64,000 bases of DNA from Kribbella jejuensis. Lineage in GTDB: Bacteria > Actinomycetota > Actinomycetes > Propionibacteriales > Kribbellaceae. Both the position numbers and the translations under genes were made by a program. This document shows positions 7,523-19,543 of the stretch, piece by piece; the first letter of the stretch is position 1; each line of letters begins with the position of its first letter. The stretch spans positions 682,001 through 746,000 of the forward strand of contig NZ_VFMM01000002.1 of NCBI RefSeq assembly GCF_006715085.1, given 5' to 3'. The notes beneath the pieces were generated by a model, which saw only the letters and a program-made list of their open reading frames with translations, searched no databases and was not told the origin of the DNA.

Positions 7523-8833
7523 GTGCGCCGGCGGATCCTGCTGCTCTCGGTGGGGATGACCACGCTGGTCGTGCTCGCGTTCGCCGTACCGCTGATTCTG
7601 TTGCTGCGCAGCACGACGGCGAGCGAGTCCAAGGACAAGGCCCGCAACCGGGCCGAGACTGTCGCGTACTACGTCGGCGATCAGGACCACACGAACGACG
7701 ACATCACGGCGTACATCAACGGTCTGCCCGCTGCGCCGGGACGGATCTCGGTGCGGCTGGCCGACGGTACGACGCTGGGCGATCCGCCGCCGGGCGGGGT
7801 GCCGACGCCGAAGTACGTGCCGGTCGGGGAGGACGACGGCGACGGCGATCGGAAGGGACCGCCGAAGGTCGGTGACGCCGACTACCGCGACCTCGACGGC
7901 GGCCTCGCGGTCGACGTCGGAGTCGGTACGCCGCACGGCACCGCGTCTGTCTGCCTCTACCTGACCGGCGACGAGCTGTACGCCGGACTCACCCCGCGGG
8001 TCCTGATCCTGGTCGGCGGAAGCCTCGTCGTACTGCTGCTCAGCATCGCGGGCGCGGAACTCGTCTCCCGCCGCCTCGCCCGCCCGCTGGAAGAGACCGC
8101 GAGTACGGCCGAACGCCTCGCCCGCGGCGACATGGACGCCCGCGCACCGACCACCGGGCCGACCGAAGTCGCAAAGGTCGGCTCCGCGCTGAACGGACTC
8201 GCCGACCGCATCGACGAGGTGATCGCGGTCGAACGCGAGGCGGTCGCGGACCTCTCGCACCGGTTGCGTACGCCGTTGACCGCACTTCGGCTGCAGGTCG
8301 AGGCGATGCCGGATCGCGAGAGCGCCGAGGAGCTCAACACCCAGGTCAACAGTCTCGAGCGAACGCTGACCGCGGTGATCAGCGCGGCCCGGCGACCGCA
8401 GCGGGAGGGGCGGGTCCCGCACTGTGACGCGGTCGAGGTGACGCGCCAACGGGCGGCCTTCTGGGAGCCGCTGTTCGAGGACCAAGGCCGGGAGTTGGCG
8501 CTCGATCTGCCGGAGGAGCCCGCGATGGTGCGGTCGTCCGCCGAGGATCTGGGCGCCGCGCTGGACGCCTTGGTCGAGAACGTGGTTGCTCACACTCCGG
8601 ATGGAACTCCGGCCAGGATCACACTGACGCGTACGGAGTCCGGCGTACGGATTGTCGTTGCGGACAAGGGTCCTGGGATCCCGTTGGGTGCGGGTGAGCG
8701 TGGCCGCAGCGACCGCGGCTCGACCGGCCTCGGCCTGGACATTGCCCGCCGCTGCGCCGAAGCCGCCGGCGGCCACCTCACCCTGCACCGCAACGAGGTC
8801 GAACTGACGCTCAGATCTTCGACGGGTGCGTAG
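7523..8833 (+). CDS. Membrane sensor histidine kinase
   Basis: Partner of the preceding response regulator. The GTG at 7523 (product MRRRILLLSVG...) is chosen because it sits 2 bp after the regulator stop and begins directly with the first membrane helix. About 436 residues. Domains in order: TM1 (about 3-27), an extracytoplasmic sensor of about 120 residues rich in Asp and Gly, TM2 (about 153-172), HAMP, HisKA with the H-box VADLSHRLRTPLTALRL, and HATPase_c with N-box DALVENVVAH and G-boxes ADKGPGIP and STGLGLDIARR. The signal sensed is not visible. The 3' end overlaps the convergent catC gene by 23 bp. Confidence 0.92.
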   Translation: MRRRILLLSVGMTTLVVLAFAVPLILLLRSTTASESKDKARNRAETVAYYVGDQDHTNDDITAYINGLPAAPGRISVRLADGTTLGDPPPGGVPTPKYVPVGEDDGDGDRKGPPKVGDADYRDLDGGLAVDVGVGTPHGTASVCLYLTGDELYAGLTPRVLILVGGSLVVLLLSIAGAELVSRRLARPLEETASTAERLARGDMDARAPTTGPTEVAKVGSALNGLADRIDEVIAVEREAVADLSHRLRTPLTALRLQVEAMPDRESAEELNTQVNSLERTLTAVISAARRPQREGRVPHCDAVEVTRQRAAFWEPLFEDQGRELALDLPEEPAMVRSSAEDLGAALDALVENVVAHTPDGTPARITLTRTESGVRIVVADKGPGIPLGAGERGRSDRGSTGLGLDIARRCAEAAGGHLTLHRNEVELTLRSSTGA

Positions 8834-9086
8834 CCAGCGGCGTGACCTGGATCTTCAGGTACGGAAAAAGCGGCAGGCTGGTCAGCAGGTCGTGGAGCTC
8901 GTCGTTCGACGACACGTCGAAGATGCTGAAGTTCGCGTACTCGCCGACGATGCGCCACAACTGCGGCCAAACACCTTTCTCCTGCAGCTCGACGGCGCGC
9001 GCCTTCTCGCGACTCACCAGGTCGGCGCGCACTGCCGGATCCAGGTCGGGAGGCAGGTTGACGTCCATGCGGACGTGGAACAGCAT
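8811..9086 (-). CDS. catC: Muconolactone delta-isomerase
   Basis: Third enzyme of the catechol branch of the beta-ketoadipate pathway, converting muconolactone to beta-ketoadipate enol-lactone. A 91-residue protein starting MLFHVRMDVNLPPDLDP and containing KGVWPQLWRIVGEYANFSIF, both typical of the family. The ATG at 9086 overlaps the catB stop by one base (TGATG) and is preceded by AAGGAGG lying inside the end of catB, so translation is coupled. Longer upstream frames are shadows of catB. Confidence 0.95.
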   Translation of the reverse strand: MLFHVRMDVNLPPDLDPAVRADLVSREKARAVELQEKGVWPQLWRIVGEYANFSIFDVSSNDELHDLLTSLPLFPYLKIQVTPLATHPSKI

Positions 9087-10221
9087 CAGGCCTCCTTCAT
9101 CAGCTGAGGACGGCGCAGGGCGGCGACCGCGTCGAGGTCGAGTTCCACCCCGAGGCCCGGGCCGCCGGGCAGTTGCAGCGCGCCGTCGCGATAGCTCAAC
9201 GGTGTACGCAGGACCTCCTCTGCGAACAGCAGCGGGCCGAAGAGTTCGCTGCCCCAGGTGACTCCAGGAGCAGCGCAGGCGAGGTGGAGCGACGCCGCCG
9301 TGCCGATGCCCGTCTCGATCGAGGTCCCCGCGTGGCATGGAATGCCGGCGGCAGCCGCGATGGCGACGATGTCGCGGGCTCGGCGGAGGCCACCGACCTT
9401 CGTTGTCTTCATCGACCAGATGTCGGCGGCGCGGAGGGACACCAACCGCAAGGCATCCACCGGTGTCCGCAAACTCTCATCGGCCATCACCGGTATCGGC
9501 AGCAGACGATTGAGCTCTGCCAGCGCCTCGACCTGTTCGCCAGGCACCGGTTGTTCGACGAGTTCGACTCCGGCAGCCGCGAGCCGGGGCAGGTACGTCT
9601 TCGCGGTCGTGAAATCCCAACGGGCGTTGAGATCCACGCGCACCCCGGCAGTCCCGGTGAGCTTCTCCGCGATCGCGCAAACCCGGCGCGTGTCTTCCTC
9701 AGGGGGCAGGGCGCCCATCTTCAGCTTGAACGTCCGATGCTCCCCGGACCGCAGCTTCGCCAGTGCCTCGTCGACGACAACCTCCTCGGGCTCGGCCCCG
9801 AGCGCCCACGTCACGTCGATCGACGTACGTGCCAGACCGCCGAGCAAGACGTGCACGGGTACGCCGAGCGACCGCGCCCACGCGTCGTGCAGAGCGACCT
9901 CGACCGCGCACTTCGCGTAGAGGTTCGCGTTCACGTGGTCGGAGATGTCCTGCCACAGCGAGGCGATGTCGTCGACGCGGCGCCCGGCCAGCAGCGGAGC
10001 GACGTACGTGTCGAGTGTGACCTTCATCGACTCGACCGATTCGCCACCCCACCACGGTCCGCCCGGGACCACGCCTTCACCCACGCCGGTGATGCCGTCG
10101 CGGGTGTGGACGAATGCCAGCAGGACCGGCTGGGCGGTCATCGTGACGCGAGCGAACCGGTGCGGCCGCCGGAGGGGTACGTCGATGATGACCGTTTCCA
10201 GCCGGTCGATCGTGAGCTCCA

Positions 10222-10222
<1 letters not shown>
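9086..10222 (-). CDS. catB: Muconate cycloisomerase
   Basis: Converts cis,cis-muconate to muconolactone. Enolase-superfamily protein of 378 residues with the capping N-terminal domain (MELTIDRLETVIIDVPLRRP) and a barrel carrying the TFKLKMG lysine strand, the metal-ligand strands VRVDLNARWD, ELVEQPV and MADESL, and the lysine of MKTTKVGG, as in the muconate-lactonising subgroup. The ATG at 10222 overlaps the catA stop by one base, and its own stop overlaps catC. The tight order catA-catB-catC implies one transcript. Confidence 0.93.
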
Positions 10223-12632
<2,410 letters not shown>

Positions 12633-12643
12633 GGAAAGTCCTT

Positions 12644-13189
12644 TCAGGCAAGGGCAAGGGGCGTGAAGACAGCGGCCGCGTCGAACCAGCCGCGGTCCGG
12701 GCAGTCGATGGAGCCGGACCAGTGGGTCTCGACCGGACCCAGGTAGCGGAACCGGCCGCCGTGGAAGAGCAGCGGGTCCCGGGCCGTGATCTCGACCGCG
12801 TCCACCTCACCGATCACGATCAGGTGGTCGCCGCCGTCGTACGTCCGCCACGGCCGGCACGAGATCGTCGTGGCCGCGCCGTCGAGCAGCGGAGCGAGTG
12901 GTCCGTCGACCCATCGGGGTGCGCGGTCCGCGGGACGTCCGGCGAAGTGCCAGGCGACGTCGAGTTGGTCGTGGGCCAGGACGTTGATCGCGAACGGCTT
13001 GCCGGTCAGGTACTGGCACGCCTTCGATGTGCGGTTCAGCGTGACCTGCGCGAGCGCGGGCTCGAGGGATACGGCGGTGAAGGCGTTCACGGTGGCCCCG
13101 TGCGGCCGCCCTTCGTCGCTGGTGCAGGTCACCACGGTCACGCCGGTGGCGAACTGGCCGAACGCGGTCCGGAGTTCTCGCGAGTCCAT
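12644..13189 (-). CDS. pheA2: Flavin reductase component of the two-component aromatic hydroxylase
   Basis: Short-chain flavin reductase (HpaC/PheA2 type) of 181 residues. It has the FMN-binding split-barrel segments [17 protein letters not shown] and [21 protein letters not shown]. It supplies FADH2 to the oxygenase encoded 11 bp downstream. A GTG three codons earlier (13198) overlaps the AGGAGG, so the ATG at 13189, 8 nt from that site, is the better start. First gene of the phenol/catechol operon and divergent from the IclR regulator. Confidence 0.88.
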   Translation of the reverse strand: MDSRELRTAFGQFATGVTVVTCTSDEGRPHGATVNAFTAVSLEPALAQVTLNRTSKACQYLTGKPFAINVLAHDQLDVAWHFAGRPADRAPRWVDGPLAPLLDGAATTISCRPWRTYDGGDHLIVIGEVDAVEITARDPLLFHGGRFRYLGPVETHWSGSIDCPDRGWFDAAAVFTPLALA

Positions 13190-13209
13190 CTGCGTCACCT
13201 CCTGGAGGT

Positions 13210-13246
13210 TGTACGCTCTGCGTACATCTCGTACGCTTGGCGTACG
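13210..13246. promoter_or_regulatory. Two 17-bp palindromic operators in the phenol operon/IclR intergenic region
   Basis: TGTACGC-TCT-GCGTACA (13210-13226) and CGTACGC-TTG-GCGTACG (13230-13246) share the core GTACGC-N3-GCGTAC and are perfect palindromes 20 bp apart, i.e. on the same helix face. They sit directly upstream of the flavin-reductase RBS and before the IclR gene, and are the probable binding sites of that regulator. Confidence 0.75.
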
Positions 13247-13323
13247 ACTAGACCTTGGGGTCCTCCGAGGGCAGCTGTCAAGAGCTCAACAACTTTTTCG
13301 TGACCCGTGGAAGGATGGCCCGC

Positions 13324-14139
13324 ATGACCGGGGAGGGGAGCGAACGCGACTACGTGCAGAGCATCGAGCGCGGGTTCGCCGTACTGCTCGCGTTCGACGC
13401 CGACCGGCCGAACCCGACGCTCGCGGAGGTCGCCACCGCGACGGGCTTGTCGCGTCCCGCCGTACGCCGGATCCTGCTGACCCTGCAGCGGTTGGGGTAC
13501 GTCGCCGCGCAGGGCAGCCGGTGGACGCTGACGCCGCGCGTACTCACGATCGGTCAGCACTACGCGGCCACGCACAGCTTCGTGGAGACCGCGCAGCCGC
13601 ATCTGCTCCGGCTCGCCGAGGAGACCCAGGAGTCGGCGTCACTCGCGCAGCTCGACGGCACGGACGTCGTGTACGTCGCCCGCGTCCAGGTACGCCGCAT
13701 CATGGCCGTCGCCGTCGACGTGGGCAGCCGGGTTCCGGCGCACGCGACCTCGATGGGACGCGTACTGACGGCCTGGGCGGACGCTTCGCTCGTCGACGCC
13801 GTGATCGCGGCCGGCCTGCCACGGTTGGCACACCGCACGATCACCGATCCGACCGCGTTCCGCGATGCGCTGCACCGGGTCCGGCAGGACGGGTACGCCG
13901 TGGTCGAGTCGGAGCTCGAGGACGGCCTGCTGTCGGCGTCCGTACCGGTTCGCAGGCCGGACGGCGACGTACTCGCGGCGCTCGCCTACTCCACGACAGT
14001 GGGGCGAATGACCGAGCAGCAGATCATCGAGAAGGTCATCCCGTTGATGCGGGAGACCGCTGAGGCGATCGCCGAGGACCTGCGGCTCCTGAGCGGCACC
14101 CGTCGCCTCGATGCCCAGGCTCGGGACGGGTTCTACTGA
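13324..14139 (+). CDS. IclR-family transcriptional regulator (CatR/PcaR-like)
   Basis: A 271-residue regulator with an N-terminal winged helix (YVQSIERGFAVLLAFDADRP, then LAEVATATGLSRPAVRRILL as the HTH) and a C-terminal IclR effector domain (VVYVARVQ, VPAHATSMGRVLTAW, DGYAVVESELEDGL). The PcaR/CatR-type start (ERDYVQSIERG) and position opposite the phenol-cat operon indicate that it controls that operon, probably responding to phenol, muconate or another pathway compound (inference). The ATG at 13324 has GGAAGG 9 nt upstream; upstream in-frame sequence to 13255 looks untranslated. Its 3' end overlaps the convergent LysR gene by 7 bp. Confidence 0.9.
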   Translation: MTGEGSERDYVQSIERGFAVLLAFDADRPNPTLAEVATATGLSRPAVRRILLTLQRLGYVAAQGSRWTLTPRVLTIGQHYAATHSFVETAQPHLLRLAEETQESASLAQLDGTDVVYVARVQVRRIMAVAVDVGSRVPAHATSMGRVLTAWADASLVDAVIAAGLPRLAHRTITDPTAFRDALHRVRQDGYAVVESELEDGLLSASVPVRRPDGDVLAALAYSTTVGRMTEQQIIEKVIPLMRETAEAIAEDLRLLSGTRRLDAQARDGFY

Positions 14140-15023
14140 ACCAGTCCCGCGAGGACGGACAACGCTCGCTGCAGCTGCGGCGACTCGTCGTCCGCGCGCG
14201 TGGCGGCGGCCAGTTCGACGGAGGCTTGGCCGGTGAGTGCGCGGTAGGCGACGCCGGGGACCCTCAGCTCTGCTGTCGGCGCCGGTACGACGGCGATTCC
14301 CAGGCCGGCCGCGACGAACGTGACCAGCGTCGACGTCTCCGCCACCTCATGCCGGATGCGCGGTTCGAACCCGGCCTCGCGACAGCGTGCGAGGACGGTG
14401 TCGTGCATCACCGATCGCCCACCACCCGCGTGGATCACGAAGTCCTCGTCAACCAGCTCCTCGAGCCGTACCCGGCGCCGCTCGGCCAACCAATGCCTGT
14501 CCGGTACCGCCACGATCAGCCGGTCGGCCCGCAGTACCTGGAGCCTGAGGGCCTCCTCGTCGACAGGCGGTCGCAGCAGCCCGAGATCGATTCGCCCGTC
14601 CACCAGCGCCCGTGCCTGATCGGGCGCGAGCATCTCGCCCTGCACCGCCACCTCGACGTCCGGCAGCTCCTCGCGCAGTGTGCGCACCAGACTCGGCAGC
14701 AGGCTGTACGTCGCCGAGCCGACGCACCCGATCGCCAAGCGACCCTGCAGTCCGGCGGCCACGCGCTGCGCCTCGCCCGCGGCAGATGACACGGCCGCGA
14801 TGATCTGCCGGGCCCGGACGAGGTAAGCCTCACCGGCGGGCGTGAGCTCGACACGTCGCGTCGTACGACGGAGCAGCTGCAGACCGAGCTCGCTCTCGAG
14901 TTGGCGAATCTGCTGCGACAGTGGCGGCTGGGCCATGTGCAGGCGGGCCGCGGCGCGGCCGAAGTGCCGTTCCTCGGCGACCGCGACGAAGTACCGCAGA
15001 TGGCGCAGCTCCACGCCTTTCAT
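14133..15023 (-). CDS. LysR-family transcriptional regulator
   Basis: A LysR regulator of about 296 residues: N-terminal HTH ([20 protein letters not shown], then [14 protein letters not shown]) and a type-2 periplasmic-binding effector domain ([19 protein letters not shown] onward). The start is ambiguous: ATG 15023 is used, a GTG three codons later would give the classic VELRHLRYF start, and ATG 15065 would add 14 residues; none has a good Shine-Dalgarno. It is divergent from the thiolase-enol-lactonase-CoA-transferase operon, which it probably controls, perhaps with muconate or beta-ketoadipate as inducer (inference). Confidence 0.88.
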   Translation of the reverse strand: MKGVELRHLRYFVAVAEERHFGRAAARLHMAQPPLSQQIRQLESELGLQLLRRTTRRVELTPAGEAYLVRARQIIAAVSSAAGEAQRVAAGLQGRLAIGCVGSATYSLLPSLVRTLREELPDVEVAVQGEMLAPDQARALVDGRIDLGLLRPPVDEEALRLQVLRADRLIVAVPDRHWLAERRRVRLEELVDEDFVIHAGGGRSVMHDTVLARCREAGFEPRIRHEVAETSTLVTFVAAGLGIAVVPAPTAELRVPGVAYRALTGQASVELAAATRADDESPQLQRALSVLAGLVQ

Positions 15024-15092
15024 ATTCGCAAAGTCTTGATCCTGCGTAAATGTGTATTTCTCCATATCGGTTTCCGGGCCTACGGTCGGGTC

Positions 15093-16310
15093 ATGAGCGA
15101 CCCGCGTGACATCGTGATCTGCGAGCCGATCCGTACGCCGGTGGGCCGGTTCGGCGGCGCGTTGTCCGCGCTGTCGGCGGCCGACCTCGCCACCGCCGCT
15201 CTCACCGAGCTGGTACGGCGGACCGGGCTGGCCGAAGGTGATGTCGACGACGTGATCCTGGGCCAGTGCTACCCGAACGGCGAGGCGCCGGCGATCGGCC
15301 GGATCGCGGCGCTCGACGCGGGCCTCGGCGTCTCGGTGCCCGGCGTGCAGATCGATCGTCGTTGCGGATCGGGATTGCAAGCCGTGCTGTACGCGGCGGG
15401 CATGGTCGCGACCGGGGCGGCTCGGCTGGTTGTTGCCGGAGGCACCGAATCCATGTCGCAGGTCGAGCACTACGCCCTCGGTCTGCGGACCGGCGTCCGC
15501 GGCGGGGTGGAACTGCACGACCGGCTGGTCCGCGCTCGCGAGACGGCCGGTGGGAAGGACCACCCGGTGCCCGGCGGGATGCTGGAGACGGCCGAGAACG
15601 TACGGCGCGAGTACGGCATCTCCCGCGAGGAGCAGGACGAGTTCGCGCTCCGCTCTCACCAGCGTGCTGTTGCCGCGCAGGCCGAAGGGCGCTTCGCCGA
15701 CGAACTGGTCCCGCTGGAGGTCCCGGGCCGCCGCGGTACCACGACGCGAGTCACCGCCGACGAGCATCCACGCCCAGACACCACACTCGAGAGCCTGGCC
15801 GCGCTGCGACCGGTCATGCTCACGACGGACCCCGAAGCGACGGTGACCGCAGGCAACGCGAGCGGCCAGAACGACGGCGCCGCGGTCTGCGTCGTCACCA
15901 CCCTCGACGAGGCCTCACGCCGCAACCTCCGACCGCTCGTCAGCCTCAGGTCCTGGGCGGTTTCCGGCGTTGGCCCTGAGGTGATGGGCATCGGTCCGGT
16001 CCCCGCCACCGCAGCGGCGTTGGCCCGCGCCGACCTCACCCTCGACGACCTCGACCTGATCGAGCTCAACGAGGCCTTCGCCGCTCAGGTTCTCGGCTGC
16101 CTGCGCGAGTGGAAGATCGACGCGGGCGACGACCGCCTGAACCCCAACGGATCCGGCATTTCGCTCGGCCACCCCGTCGGCGCGACCGGCGCCCGCATCC
16201 TCGCCACCCTGTCCCGCGAACTCCACCGCCGCAACGGCCGCTACGCGTTGGAAACCCTCTGCATCGGCGGCGGCCAAGGCATAGCGGCCGTCTTCGAGGC
16301 AGTCCGATGA
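15093..16310 (+). CDS. pcaF: Beta-ketoadipyl-CoA / acetyl-CoA thiolase
   Basis: Thiolase of 405 residues cleaving 3-oxoadipyl-CoA to succinyl-CoA and acetyl-CoA. Catalytic residues can be placed: the nucleophilic Cys in IDRRCGSGLQAVLYA, His in NPNGSGISLGHPVGATGAR, and the second Cys in LETLCIGGGQG. NEAFAAQ is also typical. Specificity for beta-ketoadipyl-CoA is inferred from the operon, in which enol-lactonase and CoA-transferase follow. The ATG at 15093 was chosen by family start (MSDPRDIVICEPIRTPVGRF); upstream sequence lies in the LysR promoter region. Overlaps the next gene by 4 bp. Confidence 0.92.
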   Translation: MSDPRDIVICEPIRTPVGRFGGALSALSAADLATAALTELVRRTGLAEGDVDDVILGQCYPNGEAPAIGRIAALDAGLGVSVPGVQIDRRCGSGLQAVLYAAGMVATGAARLVVAGGTESMSQVEHYALGLRTGVRGGVELHDRLVRARETAGGKDHPVPGGMLETAENVRREYGISREEQDEFALRSHQRAVAAQAEGRFADELVPLEVPGRRGTTTRVTADEHPRPDTTLESLAALRPVMLTTDPEATVTAGNASGQNDGAAVCVVTTLDEASRRNLRPLVSLRSWAVSGVGPEVMGIGPVPATAAALARADLTLDDLDLIELNEAFAAQVLGCLREWKIDAGDDRLNPNGSGISLGHPVGATGARILATLSRELHRRNGRYALETLCIGGGQGIAAVFEAVR

Positions 16311-17071
16311 TCGCCCACACTCTCAGCGGTCGGGCTCATGCGCCGACTGTTGTGCTGGCGAACTCGATGGGCGCCACCTGGGAGATGTGGGACGCCAACC
16401 TCGAAGAGTTGGAGGAGCATTTTCGGGTCGTCCGCTTCGACACGCGCGGTCACGGCCGCTCGCCGGTCCCGCCGGGTCCGTACACAATCGACGACCTGAC
16501 CGACGACATCGTCGACCTGCTCGACGAACTCCGCCTCGAGCGCGCCCACTTCGTCGGCCTCTCGCTCGGCGGCATGACCGGTCTCCGCCTCGCCGCCCGC
16601 AAGCCGTCCCGCGTCGACCGGCTGGTCGTCCTCTGCACCGGCGCTCGGCTCGATCCGCTGTCGCAGTGGACCGATCGCGCCGACCTCGTCCGCGCGAAAG
16701 GTACGGCGGCGGTCGCCGAGTCCGTCGTACGACGCTGGTTCACGCCGAGTTGGCTCGCCGAACATCCGCAGGTCCGCAAGGAGTGCGAGGAGATGGTCGC
16801 GTCGACACCGGCCGACGGGTACGCCGCGTGCTGCGAGATCATCGCCACGACGGACTTGACCGGCGACCTCCCCGACGTCACCGCGCCGACGCTGGCGATC
16901 GCGGGCGGCGACGACCTGGCCACCCCGCCGGGGCAGCTGGAACGCATTGCCGCATCAGTTGCTAATGGCAAGCTTCTCGTCGTACCGGACGCCGCTCATC
17001 TGGCCTCCGCCGAACGGCCCGACGTGGTGACGCGCGCCGTCGTCGCCCATCTTCAGGAGGACGACGGATGA
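16307..17071 (+). CDS. pcaD: 3-oxoadipate enol-lactonase (alpha/beta hydrolase)
   Basis: A 254-residue alpha/beta hydrolase that opens beta-ketoadipate enol-lactone. It has the oxyanion region (LANSMGATWEMWD), the DTRGHGRS strand, the nucleophile elbow GLSLGGMTG, the Asp strand (IAGGDDLATPP) and the C-terminal His (DAAHLASAERP). PcaD identity rests on these motifs and on its place between thiolase and CoA-transferase. ATGA overlaps on both sides show translational coupling. Confidence 0.9.
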   Translation: MIAHTLSGRAHAPTVVLANSMGATWEMWDANLEELEEHFRVVRFDTRGHGRSPVPPGPYTIDDLTDDIVDLLDELRLERAHFVGLSLGGMTGLRLAARKPSRVDRLVVLCTGARLDPLSQWTDRADLVRAKGTAAVAESVVRRWFTPSWLAEHPQVRKECEEMVASTPADGYAACCEIIATTDLTGDLPDVTAPTLAIAGGDDLATPPGQLERIAASVANGKLLVVPDAAHLASAERPDVVTRAVVAHLQEDDG

Positions 17072-17841
17072 GTATCGACAAGGTCATCGCCGGCGCGGCG
17101 GACGCGGTCGCCGACATCCCGGACGGGACGAGCCTCGCGGTCGGTGGGTTCGGACTCGCCGGGATTCCGTGGTTCCTGATCGAGGCGCTGCTCGAGCGGG
17201 GTGCCTCTGACCTCACCGTGGTGTCGAACAACTGCGGCGTCGACGGCGCGGGTCTCGGACTGCTTCTGGAACAAGGGCGGATCAGCCGGGTGATCGCGTC
17301 GTATGTGGGGGAGAACAAGGAGTTCGCCCGTCAGTACCTGGCCGGGGAGCTGACGGTCGAGCTGACGCCACAAGGCACGCTGGCCGAGCGGCTGCGCGCG
17401 GGCGGTGCCGGGATCGGTGCGTTCTTCACGCCGACCGGTGTCGGCACGCTGGTCTCCGAGGGTGGGCTGCCTTGGCGGTACGCACCGGACGGTACGGTCG
17501 CGGTCGCGTCACCGGCCAAGGAGGTGCGCATGATCCAGGGCCGGGAGATGGTGCTCGAGGAGGCAATCGTCACCGACGTCGCGCTGGTCCGGGCGGCGGT
17601 GGCCGATCGCGCCGGCAACTGTGTCTTCCACGCGGCGGCGCGGAACTTCAACCCGGTCGCAGCCATGGCAGGCCGATTGACGATCGTGGAGGCCGAGCAG
17701 GTTGTGGAAGTCGGCGAGCTCGCACCGGACGCGATCCATCTACCCGGCGTTTTCGTTCAACGCGTCGTACCCCTGACGCCTGAGCAGGCCGCGCAGAAGG
17801 CGATCGAGAAGCGCACGACCCGGCCACGCGGGGAGGCGTGA
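17068..17841 (+). CDS. pcaI: 3-oxoadipate CoA-transferase subunit A
   Basis: Alpha subunit of a family I CoA-transferase (SCOT-like), 257 residues. It has the glycine-rich CoA loop ([20 protein letters not shown]), VSNNCGVDG and [10 protein letters not shown]. Together with subunit B it moves CoA from succinyl-CoA to 3-oxoadipate. Succinyl-CoA:acetoacetate transferase is the main alternative; the aromatic operon context favours 3-oxoadipate. Confidence 0.88.
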   Translation: MSIDKVIAGAADAVADIPDGTSLAVGGFGLAGIPWFLIEALLERGASDLTVVSNNCGVDGAGLGLLLEQGRISRVIASYVGENKEFARQYLAGELTVELTPQGTLAERLRAGGAGIGAFFTPTGVGTLVSEGGLPWRYAPDGTVAVASPAKEVRMIQGREMVLEEAIVTDVALVRAAVADRAGNCVFHAAARNFNPVAAMAGRLTIVEAEQVVEVGELAPDAIHLPGVFVQRVVPLTPEQAAQKAIEKRTTRPRGEA

Positions 17842-17842
17842 G

Positions 17843-18469
17843 ATGCCCTGGACCCGCGATGAGATGGCCGCCCGGGCCGCCCTTGAGCTGAACGACGGCG
17901 AGTACGTGAACCTCGGGATCGGCCTGCCGACGCTTGTCCCCAACCACCTGCCACCCCGCTCGTCCGTGACGCTGCATGCGGAGAACGGCATCCTCGGCGT
18001 CGGCCCGTTCCCGTACGACGAACAGGTCGACCCCGACCTGATCGACGCAGGCAAGCAGACCGTCAGCGTGGTACCGGGAGCGTCGTACTTCGACTCCGCC
18101 ACCAGCTTCGCGATGATCCGCGGCGGCCACATCGACGTCGCCGTCCTCGGCGGCATGCAGGTCTCCGCGTACGGCGACCTCGCGAACTGGCTCGTCCCCG
18201 GCGCGATGGTCAAGGGCATGGGCGGCGCCATGGACCTCGTCAACGGAGCCCGTCGCGTCATCGTCCTGATGGACCACCGCACCCGCCACGGCGACCCCAA
18301 ACTGCTGACCACCTGCACCCTCCCGCTCACCGGCCGCGGCGTGGTCCACCGCGTCATCACCGACCTGGCCGTCCTCGACGTAACCCAAGGCACCTTCACC
18401 CTCGTCGACCTGGCCCCCGGTGTAACCCACTCCGAAGTCCAAGCAGCAACCACCGCCCCCGTCACCTGA
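17843..18469 (+). CDS. pcaJ: 3-oxoadipate CoA-transferase subunit B
   Basis: Beta subunit of the CoA-transferase, 208 residues. The catalytic Glu that forms the acyl-CoA thioester lies in [24 protein letters not shown] and the glycine-rich [19 protein letters not shown] segment are family hallmarks. It begins 1 bp after the subunit A stop (TGAG ATG) and ends the operon. Confidence 0.9.
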   Translation: MPWTRDEMAARAALELNDGEYVNLGIGLPTLVPNHLPPRSSVTLHAENGILGVGPFPYDEQVDPDLIDAGKQTVSVVPGASYFDSATSFAMIRGGHIDVAVLGGMQVSAYGDLANWLVPGAMVKGMGGAMDLVNGARRVIVLMDHRTRHGDPKLLTTCTLPLTGRGVVHRVITDLAVLDVTQGTFTLVDLAPGVTHSEVQAATTAPVT

Positions 18470-18534
18470 ACCGTGCCTCGACTATAGTCAGCGCGGATCT
18501 TGGGGGCTTGAAAGACTTTCTGGAGGGGAAACCT

Positions 18535-19488
18535 ATGAAGTTGCAGCGTTTTGCGCTGGCGTTGGCCGGTGCAGGCCTGATTGCGGCCGTGGCCGCATCC
18601 GTCCCGGCGGCTGCCGCCGGGCAGGCGGATCCGAAGCATCCGTTCGCCAAGAACGTGACGCCGAACACGCTCAAGGCGGCCGGCGACCCGTGCTTCAGCG
18701 ACGTCATGTCGCCGACCGCGACCGGCATGTCGCAGGAGACCATCGCGGTGCCGGGGCGGAGCGTCCAGGCGTTCCAGGACACGCCGTTCAAGTTCGTCGG
18801 CAGCCGCGCGGACACGACCTGGTACGGCGCCGTGAACGCCGCGGGCACGCAGATCTACTACTACGGTCTGCTCCTGCAGGGCGGCAACCTGTACCGGCAC
18901 ACGACCTACGCCCGTGACACCGGCGAAACCAGCAGCTGGGCGCCTACCTTCAAGAAGGTCGGCTCGGGCTGGAGCAGCTTCAAGTCGATCGCCACGTCGA
19001 ACTACAGCGTCGCCGCCCCGCGGCACGCGTACCTGTACGGTCTGAACACCAACGGCAGCCTCTACCGCTACCAGATCGTCGGCACCGGCTTCCGCGCGCT
19101 CGGCCCGCTTCCCGGGTTCCGCGGTTTCAAGGCGATGACCGTGATCAGCGAGACCGCGACGTACGACACGCTGCTGATGACGACCAACGCCGGTGCCCTG
19201 TGGACCGTCCACATCCCGGTCGCGGCCGGTGCGAAGCCGGTGCTCAAGCAGCTCCGTGCATCCGGCTGGGGCGCGTACGAGTCGCTCGTCATCCAGGGCT
19301 GCGGCACCCGCGGTGGTTCGCTCCTGGTTGCCGTCGACAAGGACACCCAGTCCGGGTACCAGTTCGCTCTGAGCAAGGCGAACGGCGCCGCGACCGCAAT
19401 CACGTCGTACGGCAAGATCCCGGCGCCCATGAACGGTGTGGACCACGTGTCGCTCACCACCCACTACGACCAGCTGGTCGGCGAGTAG
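18535..19488 (+). CDS. Secreted protein of unknown function with beta-propeller-like repeats
   Basis: A 317-residue exported protein with a clear signal peptide (FALALAGAGLIAAVAASVPA, ending AAA) and only two cysteines (near residues 50 and 256). The mature part has recurring segments with aromatic/Gly turns (WYGAVNAAGTQIYYYGLL, YLYGLNTNGSLYRY, ALWTVHIP) that resemble tachylectin-like propeller blades, suggesting carbohydrate or surface binding. This is weak and no enzyme motif was found. The ATG at 18535 has GGAGGGG upstream. A strong terminator follows. Confidence 0.75.
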   Translation: MKLQRFALALAGAGLIAAVAASVPAAAAGQADPKHPFAKNVTPNTLKAAGDPCFSDVMSPTATGMSQETIAVPGRSVQAFQDTPFKFVGSRADTTWYGAVNAAGTQIYYYGLLLQGGNLYRHTTYARDTGETSSWAPTFKKVGSGWSSFKSIATSNYSVAAPRHAYLYGLNTNGSLYRYQIVGTGFRALGPLPGFRGFKAMTVISETATYDTLLMTTNAGALWTVHIPVAAGAKPVLKQLRASGWGAYESLVIQGCGTRGGSLLVAVDKDTQSGYQFALSKANGAATAITSYGKIPAPMNGVDHVSLTTHYDQLVGE

Positions 19489-19503
19489 TCAGTCAGTTAC
19501 TGG

Positions 19504-19543
19504 ACCGCCACCCTCGGCACCTGTGCCGAGGGTGGCGGTTTTT
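19504..19543 (+). terminator. Rho-independent terminator after the secreted protein gene
   Basis: ACCGCCACCCTCGGCAC (19504-19520) and GTGCCGAGGGTGGCGGT (19523-19539) form a perfect 17-bp stem followed by TTTTT. It ends exactly at the stop of the convergent GH32 gene. This is the best intrinsic terminator in the window. Confidence 0.9.

Noticed and set aside
15020-15090. LysR operator between the LysR gene and the thiolase gene
   Set aside because: TTCGCA and TGCGTAA arms are visible but the symmetry is imperfect and the spacer odd; not strong enough for a feature.
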